Source: SAR324 cluster bacterium
GTDB taxonomy: Bacteria; SAR324; XYD2-FULL-50-16
DNA length: 64,000 nt
Assembly: GCA_028282885.1 (NCBI GenBank)
Contig: JANQGX010000012.1
Span: forward strand, 186,001-250,000
Direction of reading: 5' to 3'
The position numbers were made by a program, and so were the translations under genes. Below, one piece after another: positions 33,777 to 43,387 of the stretch. The notes beneath the pieces were generated by a model, which was given only the letters and a program-made list of their open reading frames with translations, was not told the DNA's origin and ran no database searches. How positions within the stretch are numbered: position 1 is the first letter of the stretch; each line of letters begins with the position of its first letter.

Positions 33777-35537
33777 TCATCCCTTGCGGAATCGGTTCTC
33801 AATGGCATCGGCAAGTGCCTGGGCAACTTTCTGCCTGTATTCCGGCTTTTTGAGGTTGGCTCTGTCCCCGGCATTGTTCAGATTACCGATTTCCACCAGA
33901 ACGGAGGTTGGAACGGTGCTGTAACGGAGAATACCGGGGAGAGTTCGTTTCCCCTTTCGATAATAGTAACCCCTGACGGCAAAAGAACGATGGGTTTTCA
34001 AGCCGGATTTTCTGAAGCTGTTGATCACCTCTTTGCCGAAAGCTGAACTCATTTGTGCTGAGCGACTGTTAGTTTTGACGGGAAACTTAATCTGCCTGCG
34101 ATACTCCTTCCGTTTTCGATATACCTTGTTGGACTTGCCGAAGCTTTCCGCACGTAGCCGGGCATCCGGAAAATAGACGGTTGCACCCTGGAGACTTTTA
34201 TGAAGGGCATCACCATGGATGCTGATTAATACGATGTTGTTTTTCGGAACCTTTTTCCGAATGAGGTCCTCATAAAGATGGTTGACCAGAAAAATCCTCA
34301 TATTGATTCCGATGTTAACATGATTAATCAAATAGGGCGGATCAACCATGATTCTTTCGCCACCATCCTTGATGATCGCCAGTTTTTCGACAGGCTTCAA
34401 TTGATTGGGATCCTGAAGAGTTGCGTGAATGTTAATATTTCGTGACTTCAGGATTTCCGCCAATCGAAGACTGATATCATACACGGTTTCGTCTTCATAA
34501 ATACGATCTCCCTTGGAGATTGAACCGTATACGGCTCCGGGATCTTTCCCCCCGTGACCGGAATCAATGATAACATGGATGGGCTGGGTGACTTGCGGGG
34601 AAATCGGTGTCGGTTTTTCCTCTGGTTCGGGAACAGCAGGGATTGGGATTTTGCTGACCAGATACTCTTCACTGATCCACTCCAGGGGAATCTTGATTTC
34701 CTTTCCGACGTGGATGAAATGTTCATCTTTGATATTGTTCAACTTCAACAACTTGCCAGCCATTTCATTAACATCTTCCACCAGGGTACGTCCCGTAAAT
34801 CTAATAACGACCGATGAATAGAGACTCTCACCCTTTTTGATCCTGTAGTAGGCATGACGTTTTCCAAACTGATCCAGTTTTACCTGCAGGGGCTTTTTAA
34901 CCTCAACAGGTTTCAGGTTTAGCTCTTCCCTGACCCACTCCCAGGGGATATCGATCACATCACCAATTTTCAGATGTTTGCCCTGGTTTTTCAGTTTGTT
35001 GTATTCGATTATTTTCCGGGCCGATATCTCCTTTTTGGCAAATACCCCGGCAATCAAGCTGATGGTTTCTCCCCTGAACATGACCCTGTGGGCCCATACT
35101 TCCTCTTCACCTGAATCGTGTGAAAAGAGACTTTGCAAGACCAGACTTTGCATGTTGTCATTGAGGGCATTAAAGGGGAAAGTTACAAAACTGTTTTTTT
35201 TGAGGGTTTTGCTATTACGATTATATTTGACGATGTTTTGGTAATTGTTTCTCCAATCCCTCAATGTCCAGGTCGCAAACCTGAAGATTCCTTCGCCGGG
35301 TCGCGGTTGTATCCGAACGATAATATCCCTGCCATCGAATCCGACTTTGAACTTCTGATTGTTGCCGAAGGTGAATTCTTTTAATTGGATATTTGTTTTA
35401 GCATGGACTCTGTTGATGCAGGGAGAGGAAATCAGAAACAGAAAGAGGAGGAGTAGATAAAATCGCCGGGAATACATAAAAAGTAAATTACGGTAATTCT
35501 TTAACATTGGTTCATTCAAAGTAGATGAATCCCTCAT
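33777..35537 (-). CDS. LysM-type N-acetylmuramoyl-L-alanine amidase (Amidase_3)
   Basis: Amidase_3 enzymes cut the bond between MurNAc and L-Ala in peptidoglycan, for example during cell separation. The 586-residue protein has an N-terminal hydrophobic signal, two LysM-like segments (HRVMFRGETISLIAGVFAKK, about 150-200, and YYRIKKGESLYSSVVIRF, about 225-285), a Pro-rich linker, and the catalytic domain from about residue 318: IIDSGHGGKDPGAVYG (Zn His), an ISIHGDA (His) and VLVEIGNLNN (catalytic Glu). Three possible starts (35537, 35507, 35477) all leave a signal peptide, and none has a good Shine-Dalgarno, so the first is given. It is not adjacent to division genes. Confidence 0.9.
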   Translation of the reverse strand: MRDSSTLNEPMLKNYRNLLFMYSRRFYLLLLFLFLISSPCINRVHAKTNIQLKEFTFGNNQKFKVGFDGRDIIVRIQPRPGEGIFRFATWTLRDWRNNYQNIVKYNRNSKTLKKNSFVTFPFNALNDNMQSLVLQSLFSHDSGEEEVWAHRVMFRGETISLIAGVFAKKEISARKIIEYNKLKNQGKHLKIGDVIDIPWEWVREELNLKPVEVKKPLQVKLDQFGKRHAYYRIKKGESLYSSVVIRFTGRTLVEDVNEMAGKLLKLNNIKDEHFIHVGKEIKIPLEWISEEYLVSKIPIPAVPEPEEKPTPISPQVTQPIHVIIDSGHGGKDPGAVYGSISKGDRIYEDETVYDISLRLAEILKSRNINIHATLQDPNQLKPVEKLAIIKDGGERIMVDPPYLINHVNIGINMRIFLVNHLYEDLIRKKVPKNNIVLISIHGDALHKSLQGATVYFPDARLRAESFGKSNKVYRKRKEYRRQIKFPVKTNSRSAQMSSAFGKEVINSFRKSGLKTHRSFAVRGYYYRKGKRTLPGILRYSTVPTSVLVEIGNLNNAGDRANLKKPEYRQKVAQALADAIENRFRKG

Positions 35538-35708
35538 TGGTATTCTTTTTTTTATGATTTCGCAACCGAAACCGAATCAAGATGCCCTGGTTTATCAAGA
35601 TCCAAAAATCCGGATTGTCAATCGCGGTAAGAGGATATTGAACTTTGTTGTATCAGGTGGATCCTGATCCGGGCCAAAGGTTCATACGAGCCCAATTCAG
35701 ATCATCAA

Positions 35709-36497
35709 TCAACTCCTCATCCACTCGGGTGGTACCGAACTCTGCCAACCGAATTTTCTGATCAGATCTGTAAATTTCTCATCCAATCGTGCAGTTAGTG
35801 TGACCGGAGAGTTTGTGAAGGGATGGAAAAAGGTCAGTTCGGTTGCCGCTAAAAACATTCTGCGCAGGCCCAGATCATCCCTGAAATATCTGTTGTGCTT
35901 GTGATCTCCGTATTTTGTATCCCCGATAATCGGGTGCCTGATTTGCCTCAGGTGTCTCCTGATCTGATGCATCCGTCCTGTTTTGGGATGAACTTCCAGC
36001 AGGGAATATCGCGATGTCGGATAACGACTGATCAACACCGGCAGTTCGTGAGTTGCCAAACGTCTGAATTCGGTAAGTGCGCTTTTGGTTTGTCTACCCT
36101 GCTTTCGTCTTTTATCAAGAAGTTTATCCGCCACCGGGGGAAGCGCGGTTCTAACCCTGCCGCTTAGCTCGGAATAACCGCGGGTTACGGCAAGATACAC
36201 CTTTTTGTTGTCAGCCCTGGCAAAGCTTTCCATTCCTTTTCGGGCTGCTTCCGAATGCAGCCCGAAGATCATGATGCCGGATGTGGGCTTGTCCAGGCGA
36301 TGAACATTGAATACTTTTTTTTGCAGATACTCTTCCAGCAATGAGGTTGCATTCAGTTTCTCATGCCGGTCAATAATGGATGCGTGAGCCAGAAGATTGG
36401 CGGGTTTATTGATGGCTACGTAATGCCCATCCTGAAATATAACTTCAGGCGTTGCGGTATTCTGCAAAAGGCTGTTATTTTCCCCGGAATCGTTCAT
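35709..36497 (-). CDS. RluA-family pseudouridine synthase (TruC-like)
   Basis: Pseudouridine synthases of this family isomerise uridines in rRNA or tRNA. The 262-residue protein has the catalytic motif HRLDKPTSGIMIFG with the nucleophilic Asp, KVYLAVTRG, LLEVHPKTGRMHQIRRHL and HPIIGDTKYGD. It lacks an S4 domain. The length and the HPxxxDxKYGDHxHNR segment fit TruC, which modifies tRNA position 65. It overlaps the CCA-type gene by four bases, consistent with a tRNA-maturation pair. Confidence 0.9.
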   Translation of the reverse strand: MNDSGENNSLLQNTATPEVIFQDGHYVAINKPANLLAHASIIDRHEKLNATSLLEEYLQKKVFNVHRLDKPTSGIMIFGLHSEAARKGMESFARADNKKVYLAVTRGYSELSGRVRTALPPVADKLLDKRRKQGRQTKSALTEFRRLATHELPVLISRYPTSRYSLLEVHPKTGRMHQIRRHLRQIRHPIIGDTKYGDHKHNRYFRDDLGLRRMFLAATELTFFHPFTNSPVTLTARLDEKFTDLIRKFGWQSSVPPEWMRS

Positions 36498-37870
36498 GCC
36501 TTGATTTGACTTTGAGCCCAGTGGATTGCATCATCCAGGGTGATAAATTCATCGTCCAACTGCTTCTGGTAGGCATCGTTGAGCAGTTTACCGAATAACG
36601 GCCCCGGTTTTAAGCCGAGGGAGATTAGATGTCTGCCTTTGAGAATGGGTTCGAGGTTTTTGTGATCCTCCAGTTTCAATGCATGAAATCTCTTTTTTAA
36701 CCATTCGCCCGCGGGAAATTCGTTGGGTCTCTCCTTGCCGTTGAACCGACTGAAATGATCTGCCTCCGCAACACGGATCAAAAGAGGAATATCAACCTTC
36801 AATGACAATCGACGAATGTCCCCGTTTTTCACCCTGCTGGAACCGAAGAGCGTGTTCATGGTTTTATGTTCGTGCACCAGGGAGACGACATTTTCGATCA
36901 GTTTGCTTTCATTTGTCATGCGTAGCAGAAAACATCTCGTCAGGCTCTGGCAGGGGTTTCCCCTATCATTACTTATTCTACCGGATTGAACAAACTCTGT
37001 CGGATTCAACTTGGGAAACTCGTGACAAAGTGCCGCCAGCATCAGTGAGAGATCACTGTATCTGTCCCCCGTCCTCAACTTTGCCGCCTCATCAACCATG
37101 TTCAGGGTATGCGTCCAGGCGTCACGCTGGGGATACCAGTCCGGCTCATGAAGGATTTTTTTCAGGGCATTCAGTTCCGGAAAGAGCTTCTTATTGACAT
37201 CAACCTCGTCCGCAAGGTTCAATCCGATGGAAGGTTTTTTTGATTTCAGAAACAGCTTTGTAATCTCTTCAAATAACCTCTCCCTGGGAAGCTCTTCCAG
37301 GCTTTCCACCAATGACACAAATATTTCCTTGGTAGTCGCCGGCACTCTCAATTTAAAGCGGGCGGCAAATTGTATCCCTCTCATGACCCTCAGGGGATCT
37401 TCACCAAAAGTAGCCAGATCCACCACCTTAAGAGTTTTTTTTGAAAGGTCGGCCCTGCCGTCGAACTCATCCAGGATCTCCCTGGTAATCAGGTTATATC
37501 CCAGGGCATTAATGGTGAAATCTCTGCGGGAAGCTGCTGATTTAAACGACATCTCAGGGTTCGTTGTGATCCTGAATCCCCGGTGTCCGGCACCGGTTTT
37601 GATGTCATTGCGCGGGAGCGAGAAATCAAAATGATAGCCATTGCAGGAGAGTTTCAAAACCCCGAACGCCTTGCCAACTGCCGATACCCGCCCGTGCTTT
37701 TTGAGGATAGAGATAAGCTGATTGTAGTGCAGGTTGAAAACCTCAACATCCAGATCCTTGCATTCCATACCCATAAGATAATCGCGGACGGCACCGCCCA
37801 CCAGAATGGGGATTCCTCCATCCTTGTGTATGTTACCGGCGATTTGAATCAGGGTGTCGGGAAGCTTCAT
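36494..37870 (-). CDS. CCA tRNA nucleotidyltransferase-type (PcnB-like) protein
   Basis: Class II nucleotidyltransferases add CCA to tRNA or poly(A) to RNA. From ATG 37870 the protein has 458 residues: GGAVRDYLMGMECKDLDVEV with the two catalytic Asp, GRVSAVGKAFGVLKL, ASRRDFTINALGYNL, FGEDPLRVMRGIQFAARF, and a C-terminal HD-like domain. In the latter, the expected His-Asp is LCHEFPK, so the metal site may be altered. An upstream TTG adds 13 residues and is less likely. It overlaps the pseudouridine synthase gene. CCA-adding versus poly(A) polymerase activity cannot be distinguished here. Confidence 0.88.
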   Translation of the reverse strand: MKLPDTLIQIAGNIHKDGGIPILVGGAVRDYLMGMECKDLDVEVFNLHYNQLISILKKHGRVSAVGKAFGVLKLSCNGYHFDFSLPRNDIKTGAGHRGFRITTNPEMSFKSAASRRDFTINALGYNLITREILDEFDGRADLSKKTLKVVDLATFGEDPLRVMRGIQFAARFKLRVPATTKEIFVSLVESLEELPRERLFEEITKLFLKSKKPSIGLNLADEVDVNKKLFPELNALKKILHEPDWYPQRDAWTHTLNMVDEAAKLRTGDRYSDLSLMLAALCHEFPKLNPTEFVQSGRISNDRGNPCQSLTRCFLLRMTNESKLIENVVSLVHEHKTMNTLFGSSRVKNGDIRRLSLKVDIPLLIRVAEADHFSRFNGKERPNEFPAGEWLKKRFHALKLEDHKNLEPILKGRHLISLGLKPGPLFGKLLNDAYQKQLDDEFITLDDAIHWAQSQIKA

Positions 37871-38003
37871 GCAGATGATACTTGTATTCGATGTTGACGA
37901 TTTTAACAAATGAACCTATCTTGCCTTAGATTACACATTCAAAGACGGCCTTGCAATCGTTGATCTTTCCAGGCCGGGGACGAATCAACAAAAAAACGGA
38001 TCC

Positions 38004-38552
38004 ATGACAAACCAATCAAACCCGCAACAATTCATCGGAAAAGGGTATGTTCATCTTTATTTCGGGGATGGAAAAGGGAAAACCACAGCCGCGCTGGGGC
38101 TGGCTTTAAGATCAATGGGGGCAGGTTTACGGGTTTTTCTGGGGCAGTTTGTCAAGGGAATGACCTATTCTGAAATCAAGGCGCTGGATCGATTTTCAGA
38201 TTTGGTGACCGTTCGTCAGTATGGATTGGATTGCTTTATTTATAACGAGCCCACGAAGGAGGACATTCGGGTTGCGCGAAAGGGGCTGTCGGAGGTCAGC
38301 AGGATTCTCAAAGAGGGCAGCTATCAGTTGGTTATTCTGGACGAAATTAATATCGCCCTTTACTACAATCTATTCTCTGTCACCGAGGTGCTTGATCTGC
38401 TAAAAAGCCGTCATTGGGGAGTGGAGGTGGTTCTAACCGGCAGAAAACCTGATCCTGTTCTTATTGACTACGCTGATCTGGTAACGGAAATGCAGGAAGT
38501 CAAGCATTATTACCGGAAGGGGATAGAAGCCAGATCCGGAATCGAGTCCTGA
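38004..38552 (+). CDS. cobA: Cob(I)alamin adenosyltransferase, CobA/BtuR type
   Basis: This enzyme transfers the adenosyl group from ATP to cob(I)alamin or its corrinoid precursors. The 182-residue protein has the P-loop YFGDGKGKTTAALGLALR, FVKGMTYSEIKAL, LVILDEINIALYY and the LTGRKPDPVLIDYADLVTEM end. It matches the CobA/BtuR family in length. No further cobalamin gene is in view, so salvage of imported corrinoids is likely. No B12 riboswitch was found upstream. Confidence 0.94.
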   Translation: MTNQSNPQQFIGKGYVHLYFGDGKGKTTAALGLALRSMGAGLRVFLGQFVKGMTYSEIKALDRFSDLVTVRQYGLDCFIYNEPTKEDIRVARKGLSEVSRILKEGSYQLVILDEINIALYYNLFSVTEVLDLLKSRHWGVEVVLTGRKPDPVLIDYADLVTEMQEVKHYYRKGIEARSGIES

Positions 38553-38569
38553 GATCCGGCTTTTCCGTA

Positions 38570-39766
38570 TCAGCGTTTTACTCTTGCCAAAGCTTCTTTA
38601 TATACCTCGTTTTCAGGGTCGGAATCCAGGGCATCTGCGTAGTACCTTTCAGCCTGACGGTATTCTGCAACGGATTCGTAAGCCAGTGCAAGATTGTAGG
38701 TATCCTTCTCGCTCCTTTCGATGTTCTCCAACCGATTGATGGCCAACTCATAAGCATTTGCCTTGATATAGGTAACGGCCAGAGAGTCGCCTGCTGCTAC
38801 TTTCAGCACTGTCTCGACGGTATAAGGGCTGATGAGTCTGGCATATCTTTCCACGATTTGTCTTGTCAGACGGGTGCGAATCTCAAGTGAGTTGCGGGAG
38901 ACAGCGGGATGGTATTTGAGTTTTCCCCCCATGGCCAGAAACTCATCGGGGTCGAGAATAGCCAGTTCAACCTTGGCAGCCTGCCGGAAAAGGGTTTCCA
39001 TCATCGAAGAATCCTTCTGGTAGCGGGTGACAATAATCTGGCGCAGGGCTTCCGGTACATGGGAGCGTTGTTCACTACCACCCCACTTCTTGACATAATA
39101 GCTGCGCAGAACCTGGGTGGGGATGATCTTTTCCCCCGAACTGTCCCGAACCAGATCAAATTCAACCTCAAGTGCGGCCATGGTTTCAATATAAGGCACC
39201 TGAAGCTTATATCCTTTTTTACTGTCCCTGGCGATTCTCGCGGACCCCTCTTTTGCAGCCAGTGCCATTAACTGCTCCTGGAGGGTTCCTCCCTGCTTCG
39301 TAGCGATCAGCGAGAAAAAGGTTGTCTCGGAGCTCTCAATGGTTTTCTCAAAATATTTCACCCTGGCGGTTACGATTCCCGTTTTGGAGGCATCGGGAAT
39401 AAGTCCGCTGGCTTTGTCCTTGTTGTACAATTCCGTGTTAATGATACGGTATTGGCCGGAAGCGGACAATTTAGCTGCCAGCATGGAGCGAACCAGATCC
39501 GCGTTTGGTTTGTTGGATTTGAATTCCGTCACCCTCGGTAACAGCGAATAGCGACTCTTGAGCTGGCCGGGATTTAACTGCCCGGGAAGTTGAATCTGTT
39601 CATGAGGTACCTCTGAAAACAGACCCAAAGAGACGATCTCCACGTCCTCAATCGGCAAATCCGGTGGTTTGGTAACAAAAAAAGTCACCTGGGGTGCACA
39701 TGCAGGCAATCCCAACAATAGCAGTAACGGAACGATAACGGCTTTACTTAAGGTTTTGAATCTCAT
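38570..39766 (-). CDS. TPR lipoprotein A of a paralogous trio
   Basis: The 398-residue protein has a lipoprotein signal (LLLLLGLPACAP, Cys about 23). The N-terminal two thirds resemble a CsgG/TolB-type fold, with SLGLFSEVP, LVRSMLAAKLSASGQYRIINTE and long charged beta-strands. The C-terminus, from residue about 325, has TPR units: AYELAINRLENIERSEKDTYNLALAYESV and YRQAERYYADALDSDPENEVYKEALARVKR. It shares this end with the two following proteins. It is the last gene of the minus-strand cluster 44.8-38.6 kb. The function is not known; envelope assembly or a secretion accessory is an inference. Confidence 0.82.
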   Translation of the reverse strand: MRFKTLSKAVIVPLLLLLGLPACAPQVTFFVTKPPDLPIEDVEIVSLGLFSEVPHEQIQLPGQLNPGQLKSRYSLLPRVTEFKSNKPNADLVRSMLAAKLSASGQYRIINTELYNKDKASGLIPDASKTGIVTARVKYFEKTIESSETTFFSLIATKQGGTLQEQLMALAAKEGSARIARDSKKGYKLQVPYIETMAALEVEFDLVRDSSGEKIIPTQVLRSYYVKKWGGSEQRSHVPEALRQIIVTRYQKDSSMMETLFRQAAKVELAILDPDEFLAMGGKLKYHPAVSRNSLEIRTRLTRQIVERYARLISPYTVETVLKVAAGDSLAVTYIKANAYELAINRLENIERSEKDTYNLALAYESVAEYRQAERYYADALDSDPENEVYKEALARVKR

Positions 39767-39792
39767 TTTGATATCCGTCTTGTGGTTGTTTT

Positions 39793-40965
39793 CTATTCCT
39801 TGGTGTCCAGTTGTTGTCTCAGTTTGCGGTTTTCTCTTTTTAATCGATCAATCCTGCCAATTCCTTGGGCATAAAGCAGATTTCCGGGTTCCAGATTGAT
39901 AGCGTCCGAATATGACACGGAAGCAAGACCGTAATCGCCGATGGCTTCAAAGCAAAGACCCAAGTTATAGTAGTCGTCGGGCTGTTTGTTTTCAGCTTGA
40001 TCCAAGGCTGTGGATAAAACCTCAATCGCTTTTTCGTAAGCACCGGCTTCGATTAACATGGCTGCGGTTTTATTGCCACCTGAAGCTATGGAGTAATCGA
40101 CCTTCTTCAGGGTGAGTGCAACCTTTCTGGAAAACTGGGCGGCGATAGATTCCGAGAGATTGGCAATCAGTTGATTAAAATTCGGTAACACAAGATCGGA
40201 CTCCTCGATTTTATCATCACCCTCTTCTTTCGAACCGGATCCGGCTGCAAGGGAGCTAATTGAATAGACGCCCTGGGCAATTTTGGTCTGCAGATCAGCC
40301 GGTTTTCCACCAACCTTGTCACTATAACTTCGTGAATCAAAGGTGACGGACAGCACATCCGTGGGAAAAAGCCTTGTCAACTTCAGTTCCAACGCCATGG
40401 TGCCGTTAACACTTTTATAAGGCCAATAAGAGAGAATCTCCACCGTGTAGTTGAAAGAGCCTTCCCTGCCGCCCTGTTTGAATTCCAGATCTGTTTTTGC
40501 GATTTCAACGCCATCGGTGACAATAACATCAACCCAGACTTTTCCGTTGAGTACGGCATCCACCTCTTCAGTACTGAAACCGATGGCGGCGACTGCATCC
40601 TGAATCGTGGCATTGTCTTCCAATGCAGCAAATTCATCCGCATAAACCAGATCGAAGTAAGGCACAGTGGCTAGCTGACTGATGACACGCGCACGAATCT
40701 GATTACTTAATGATTGCTCCTGCGCTTCGGTTAAAAATCGTTCCCTGCTTTTCCAGTTGCCGTTTCTTTCCAGTTTATAAATCCAGTTGATTTTGGCGAT
40801 TTTAAACTGCCCCACAGCGACTTTCCTGATTCCTGTCGTGTCAACTTCAGCGGGATTGATAACAGTCAGTTGGAGTTTTTTAGCACAACCGCCGACCAGA
40901 AAAACAGACAACAACAGGAGAAATGACAGTGTGCGTAAATATCGATGTGAAGAAGGAAAATTCAT
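39793..40965 (-). CDS. TPR lipoprotein B of a paralogous trio
   Basis: The 390-residue protein has a lipobox (LLSVFLVGGCAKK, Cys about 27), a CsgG/TolB-like N-terminal domain (RARVISQLATVPYFDLVYADEF) and a C-terminal TPR pair (AYEKAIEVLSTALDQAENKQ, then YYNLGLCFEAIGDYGLASVSYSDAINLEPGN) ending in a Lys/Arg-rich coiled-coil tail. GGGAG precedes the ATG. It is 26 bases upstream of A and 24 bases downstream of C. A conserved insertion GGREGSFNYTVEILSY is not seen in A. It is not recognised as a characterised family. Confidence 0.82.
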   Translation of the reverse strand: MNFPSSHRYLRTLSFLLLLSVFLVGGCAKKLQLTVINPAEVDTTGIRKVAVGQFKIAKINWIYKLERNGNWKSRERFLTEAQEQSLSNQIRARVISQLATVPYFDLVYADEFAALEDNATIQDAVAAIGFSTEEVDAVLNGKVWVDVIVTDGVEIAKTDLEFKQGGREGSFNYTVEILSYWPYKSVNGTMALELKLTRLFPTDVLSVTFDSRSYSDKVGGKPADLQTKIAQGVYSISSLAAGSGSKEEGDDKIEESDLVLPNFNQLIANLSESIAAQFSRKVALTLKKVDYSIASGGNKTAAMLIEAGAYEKAIEVLSTALDQAENKQPDDYYNLGLCFEAIGDYGLASVSYSDAINLEPGNLLYAQGIGRIDRLKRENRKLRQQLDTKE

Positions 40966-40989
40966 ATTGTTCTCCCGAAACCATTTATC

Positions 40990-42240
40990 TTATTTAGAAG
41001 CCTGGGCTTTCTGACGGTTGGCTAATCTCAATTGGAGTTCCATTCGCCCAACCCCTTGTGCGTATAATTTTTCACCTGGTGATAAATCAAGCGCCTGTGA
41101 ATAGTAAAAAAGGGCATCCTCATAATCCTCGATTGTCCTGGCAGTCGCTTCATAGGAAAGCCCCAGGTTGTAGAGATCCGCCGGGTCTTCCGAACCTTCC
41201 AGGAATTTTTTGGCCTCTTCGAATTCACCTTCGTTGATTTTGGTCACCGCCGCCTTGTTCTTTCCGGATGCTACCTCAGTGACAACGCGTGACTTGTAAG
41301 GAGAGATGGTTCGAATAAACTCTGTCAGGGTCTTGTCAATCAGTTTGGAAATAATCTGTTGCCTTTCCTTTTCGGGAATATCAGACACGGAAGGTGTCAA
41401 CCTCTCATACCATCTTCCCAGGGAGGAACCTGGATTTGATGCGCTGACAACGGCAATCTGCGGTATGATAACCGGCGCCACGGGAGTTAATCTGAACCAG
41501 AGCCAGATGACGGGAGCATTGTCTCCTGATTCCCTGACATTGCGATAAGTATCCGGATTGATAACATGCCTGCTGAAGCTGGCAGCATCTGCCTGAATAG
41601 CCAAGGTTTCCCTTTCAGTTCCGATCTGGGTCAGACTAAGGTTGACCTGGGCAAACAGGGAGAAATTTTTGTATTTATACACCCTGATGACCTCGTCGTA
41701 GCGTGGAAATTCCTGAACACCCAACATGCCAAGTCCGGCGCTCAAACCTCCTTCAACAAGCTGGGACTTTAAGTTTGCTTTTTTACAAAGCATGCCCCTC
41801 CGACTGAAAGTAATCCCCTGTTGAGAAGTCTCTGCCGCGGTAGCTGCTCCGACAAGACCTGAAATGCCGCCCCTGCATTCGGCCTGCTCGGTCAGTTGAC
41901 CCTCATCTATTTCTCCGCCACTGATGATATCACCTTGAATAACGGCAATGGTTTCCACATTGGGATCAAACTCTTCATCGATGGGACCGATTATTATGCG
42001 GAAGCGCCCGAGGGCGTTGAGACGATCTGCAAGGGAGTTGACGACTTGGTTTCTAATCTTTAACTCGTCATTGGCATCATTCAGCATGGCGGGATCAATA
42101 AACACCCGCTTGATCTCACTGGGGATGGCAAGTTTTGCCGGCCTCATGACATCAAACTCCGCAGAAAATGCACTGTGAAAACAAATACAAATCAGGAGTG
42201 CAAGACAGATGGTTATTTTGGATCTGATTCTAAATCTCAT
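40990..42240 (-). CDS. Exported TPR protein C of a paralogous trio
   Basis: The 416-residue protein has a Sec signal ending in SAFSAEF without a lipobox Cys, so C may be periplasmic while A and B are lipid-anchored. The N-terminal domain is CsgG/TolB-like: IKRVFIDPAML, then QVVNSLADRLNALGRFRIIIGP. A Cys-Gly-rich inner segment ECRGGISGLVGAATAAE follows. The C-terminus has the shared TPR pair (EFEEAKKFLEGSEDPADLYNLGLSYEA; DALFYYSQALDLSPGEKLYAQGVGRME). It precedes B by 24 bases. Function unknown. Confidence 0.82.
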   Translation of the reverse strand: MRFRIRSKITICLALLICICFHSAFSAEFDVMRPAKLAIPSEIKRVFIDPAMLNDANDELKIRNQVVNSLADRLNALGRFRIIIGPIDEEFDPNVETIAVIQGDIISGGEIDEGQLTEQAECRGGISGLVGAATAAETSQQGITFSRRGMLCKKANLKSQLVEGGLSAGLGMLGVQEFPRYDEVIRVYKYKNFSLFAQVNLSLTQIGTERETLAIQADAASFSRHVINPDTYRNVRESGDNAPVIWLWFRLTPVAPVIIPQIAVVSASNPGSSLGRWYERLTPSVSDIPEKERQQIISKLIDKTLTEFIRTISPYKSRVVTEVASGKNKAAVTKINEGEFEEAKKFLEGSEDPADLYNLGLSYEATARTIEDYEDALFYYSQALDLSPGEKLYAQGVGRMELQLRLANRQKAQASK

Positions 42241-42398
42241 GGCCTTACCTGAAAACAGTGGAATGCGATTGGATCCCTTGGTTCATAGGATGTAGAGGTA
42301 GTTCGAATATGTGAAGCTGATTGCGACCGGGGAAGCTGATACTTTTTGACTGGTTAAAACTCATTGACTTCGTACCTGGATTGTATCCTGATTGACGC

Positions 42399-42423
42399 GG
42401 CGATCGTCAGAATAACGATCGCC
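42399..42423 (-). terminator. Intercistronic hairpin after the HEAT-repeat gene
   Basis: GGCGATCGT (42399-42407) and ACGATCGCC (42415-42423) form a perfect nine-base-pair stem with a seven-base loop, just past the stop of the HEAT-repeat gene and about 160 bases before the exported TPR protein C. No T-run follows on the minus strand. It may attenuate transcription or stabilise the upstream mRNA, giving different levels of the two halves of the cluster. Confidence 0.6.
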
Positions 42424-42437
42424 TGAATTTGTTACGA

Positions 42438-43313
42438 CTAAAACCCTCTGATTTTCTTCAGGGAGAATTCGGCTGCATTGCTGACACGCTCACTGCCGTC
42501 TTCAGTCATTTTTTCCAACAGGGGCACCGCTTTTTTGGCTTTTAAATCACCTAAAGCTTTGATCAATCTCTCCTTGAGATCGACAAATCCATCACGTCCC
42601 TGCAAAGACCTTAGTCGATTGGTTACCGGAAGGATGGCCTTATTGCCCAGTTTAACCAGGGCTTCAACCACCAGGTCGGCAACTTCCTCATTCTCGATCT
42701 CATCAAGCAGCCATTGAGCAACCAGGGGATTTTTAAATTCGATCAGGAGATCGAAATTGGCTCTGTTTTCGAAGTAGGATTTCCCTTTCATCGATTTTGC
42801 AATAGCCGTTGCAACCTGCGGACCGACTGCCAGCATGGCGCGTTTATAAGCGTTCTTTTCGGACGGTTTGGTGGCCTTGTAATACTTCTTCACCAAAAGA
42901 TCGATAGCCGGCGATCCAATACCGTCAATAGCTTCTGCAACAGCATCGAAGGTATCACCCTCGGTTGTAATGGACATGGCTACCAGTTTTCTGGAAGCCT
43001 TGGCATATTTGAGTCTACCCAACGTTCTGATAGCCTCATTCTTGGACTCGATGTACTCCTCGTCATCTTCGTCCAGCAAGGGCATCAGATATCGCCCGGC
43101 ATTTTCACCGCCAATCTGTCCGACCAGTTCAACCGCTTCCAGCCGCACTTCCGGATCACCATCATCCAGATATTTTGCTGCCATTTCCAGAGCTTCGGAA
43201 TTCTTTCCCTGGTTGTGCAGGGATCTTGCTTTTTCCAGACTGGCACAGCCGGCCAGCAGGAAAAGAATACCGGTCAATAGTATTACCGCTTTACGAAAGG
43301 TCGGTTTCATCAT
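42438..43313 (-). CDS. HEAT-repeat lipoprotein
   Basis: The 291-residue protein has a lipobox (LTGILFLLAGCASLEK, Cys about 23) and then a series of HEAT/PBS-lyase-like repeats, for example DPEVRLEAVELVGQIGGENAGRYLMPLLDEDDEE and KALGDLKAKKAVPLLEKMTEDGSERVSNAAEFSLKKI. Such repeats make a curved scaffold for protein binding. The start at 43313 (ATG) follows AGAGGTG; an upstream GTG at 43319 is less likely. It is second in the lipoprotein cluster, 74 bases after the LPP20-like gene. Its partner is unknown. Confidence 0.85.
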   Translation of the reverse strand: MMKPTFRKAVILLTGILFLLAGCASLEKARSLHNQGKNSEALEMAAKYLDDGDPEVRLEAVELVGQIGGENAGRYLMPLLDEDDEEYIESKNEAIRTLGRLKYAKASRKLVAMSITTEGDTFDAVAEAIDGIGSPAIDLLVKKYYKATKPSEKNAYKRAMLAVGPQVATAIAKSMKGKSYFENRANFDLLIEFKNPLVAQWLLDEIENEEVADLVVEALVKLGNKAILPVTNRLRSLQGRDGFVDLKERLIKALGDLKAKKAVPLLEKMTEDGSERVSNAAEFSLKKIRGF

Positions 43314-43387
43314 TTTCACCTCTTGAAGTATTTCAATTCATGTTCTTACTTAAATCGATTACGGTTATTAGGCTAATAGCTTCAGGT

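Noticed and set aside
33609..34046. Plus-strand open frame near the amidase 3' end
   Set aside because: It runs into the reverse of the amidase catalytic domain, has no ribosome site and no domain.
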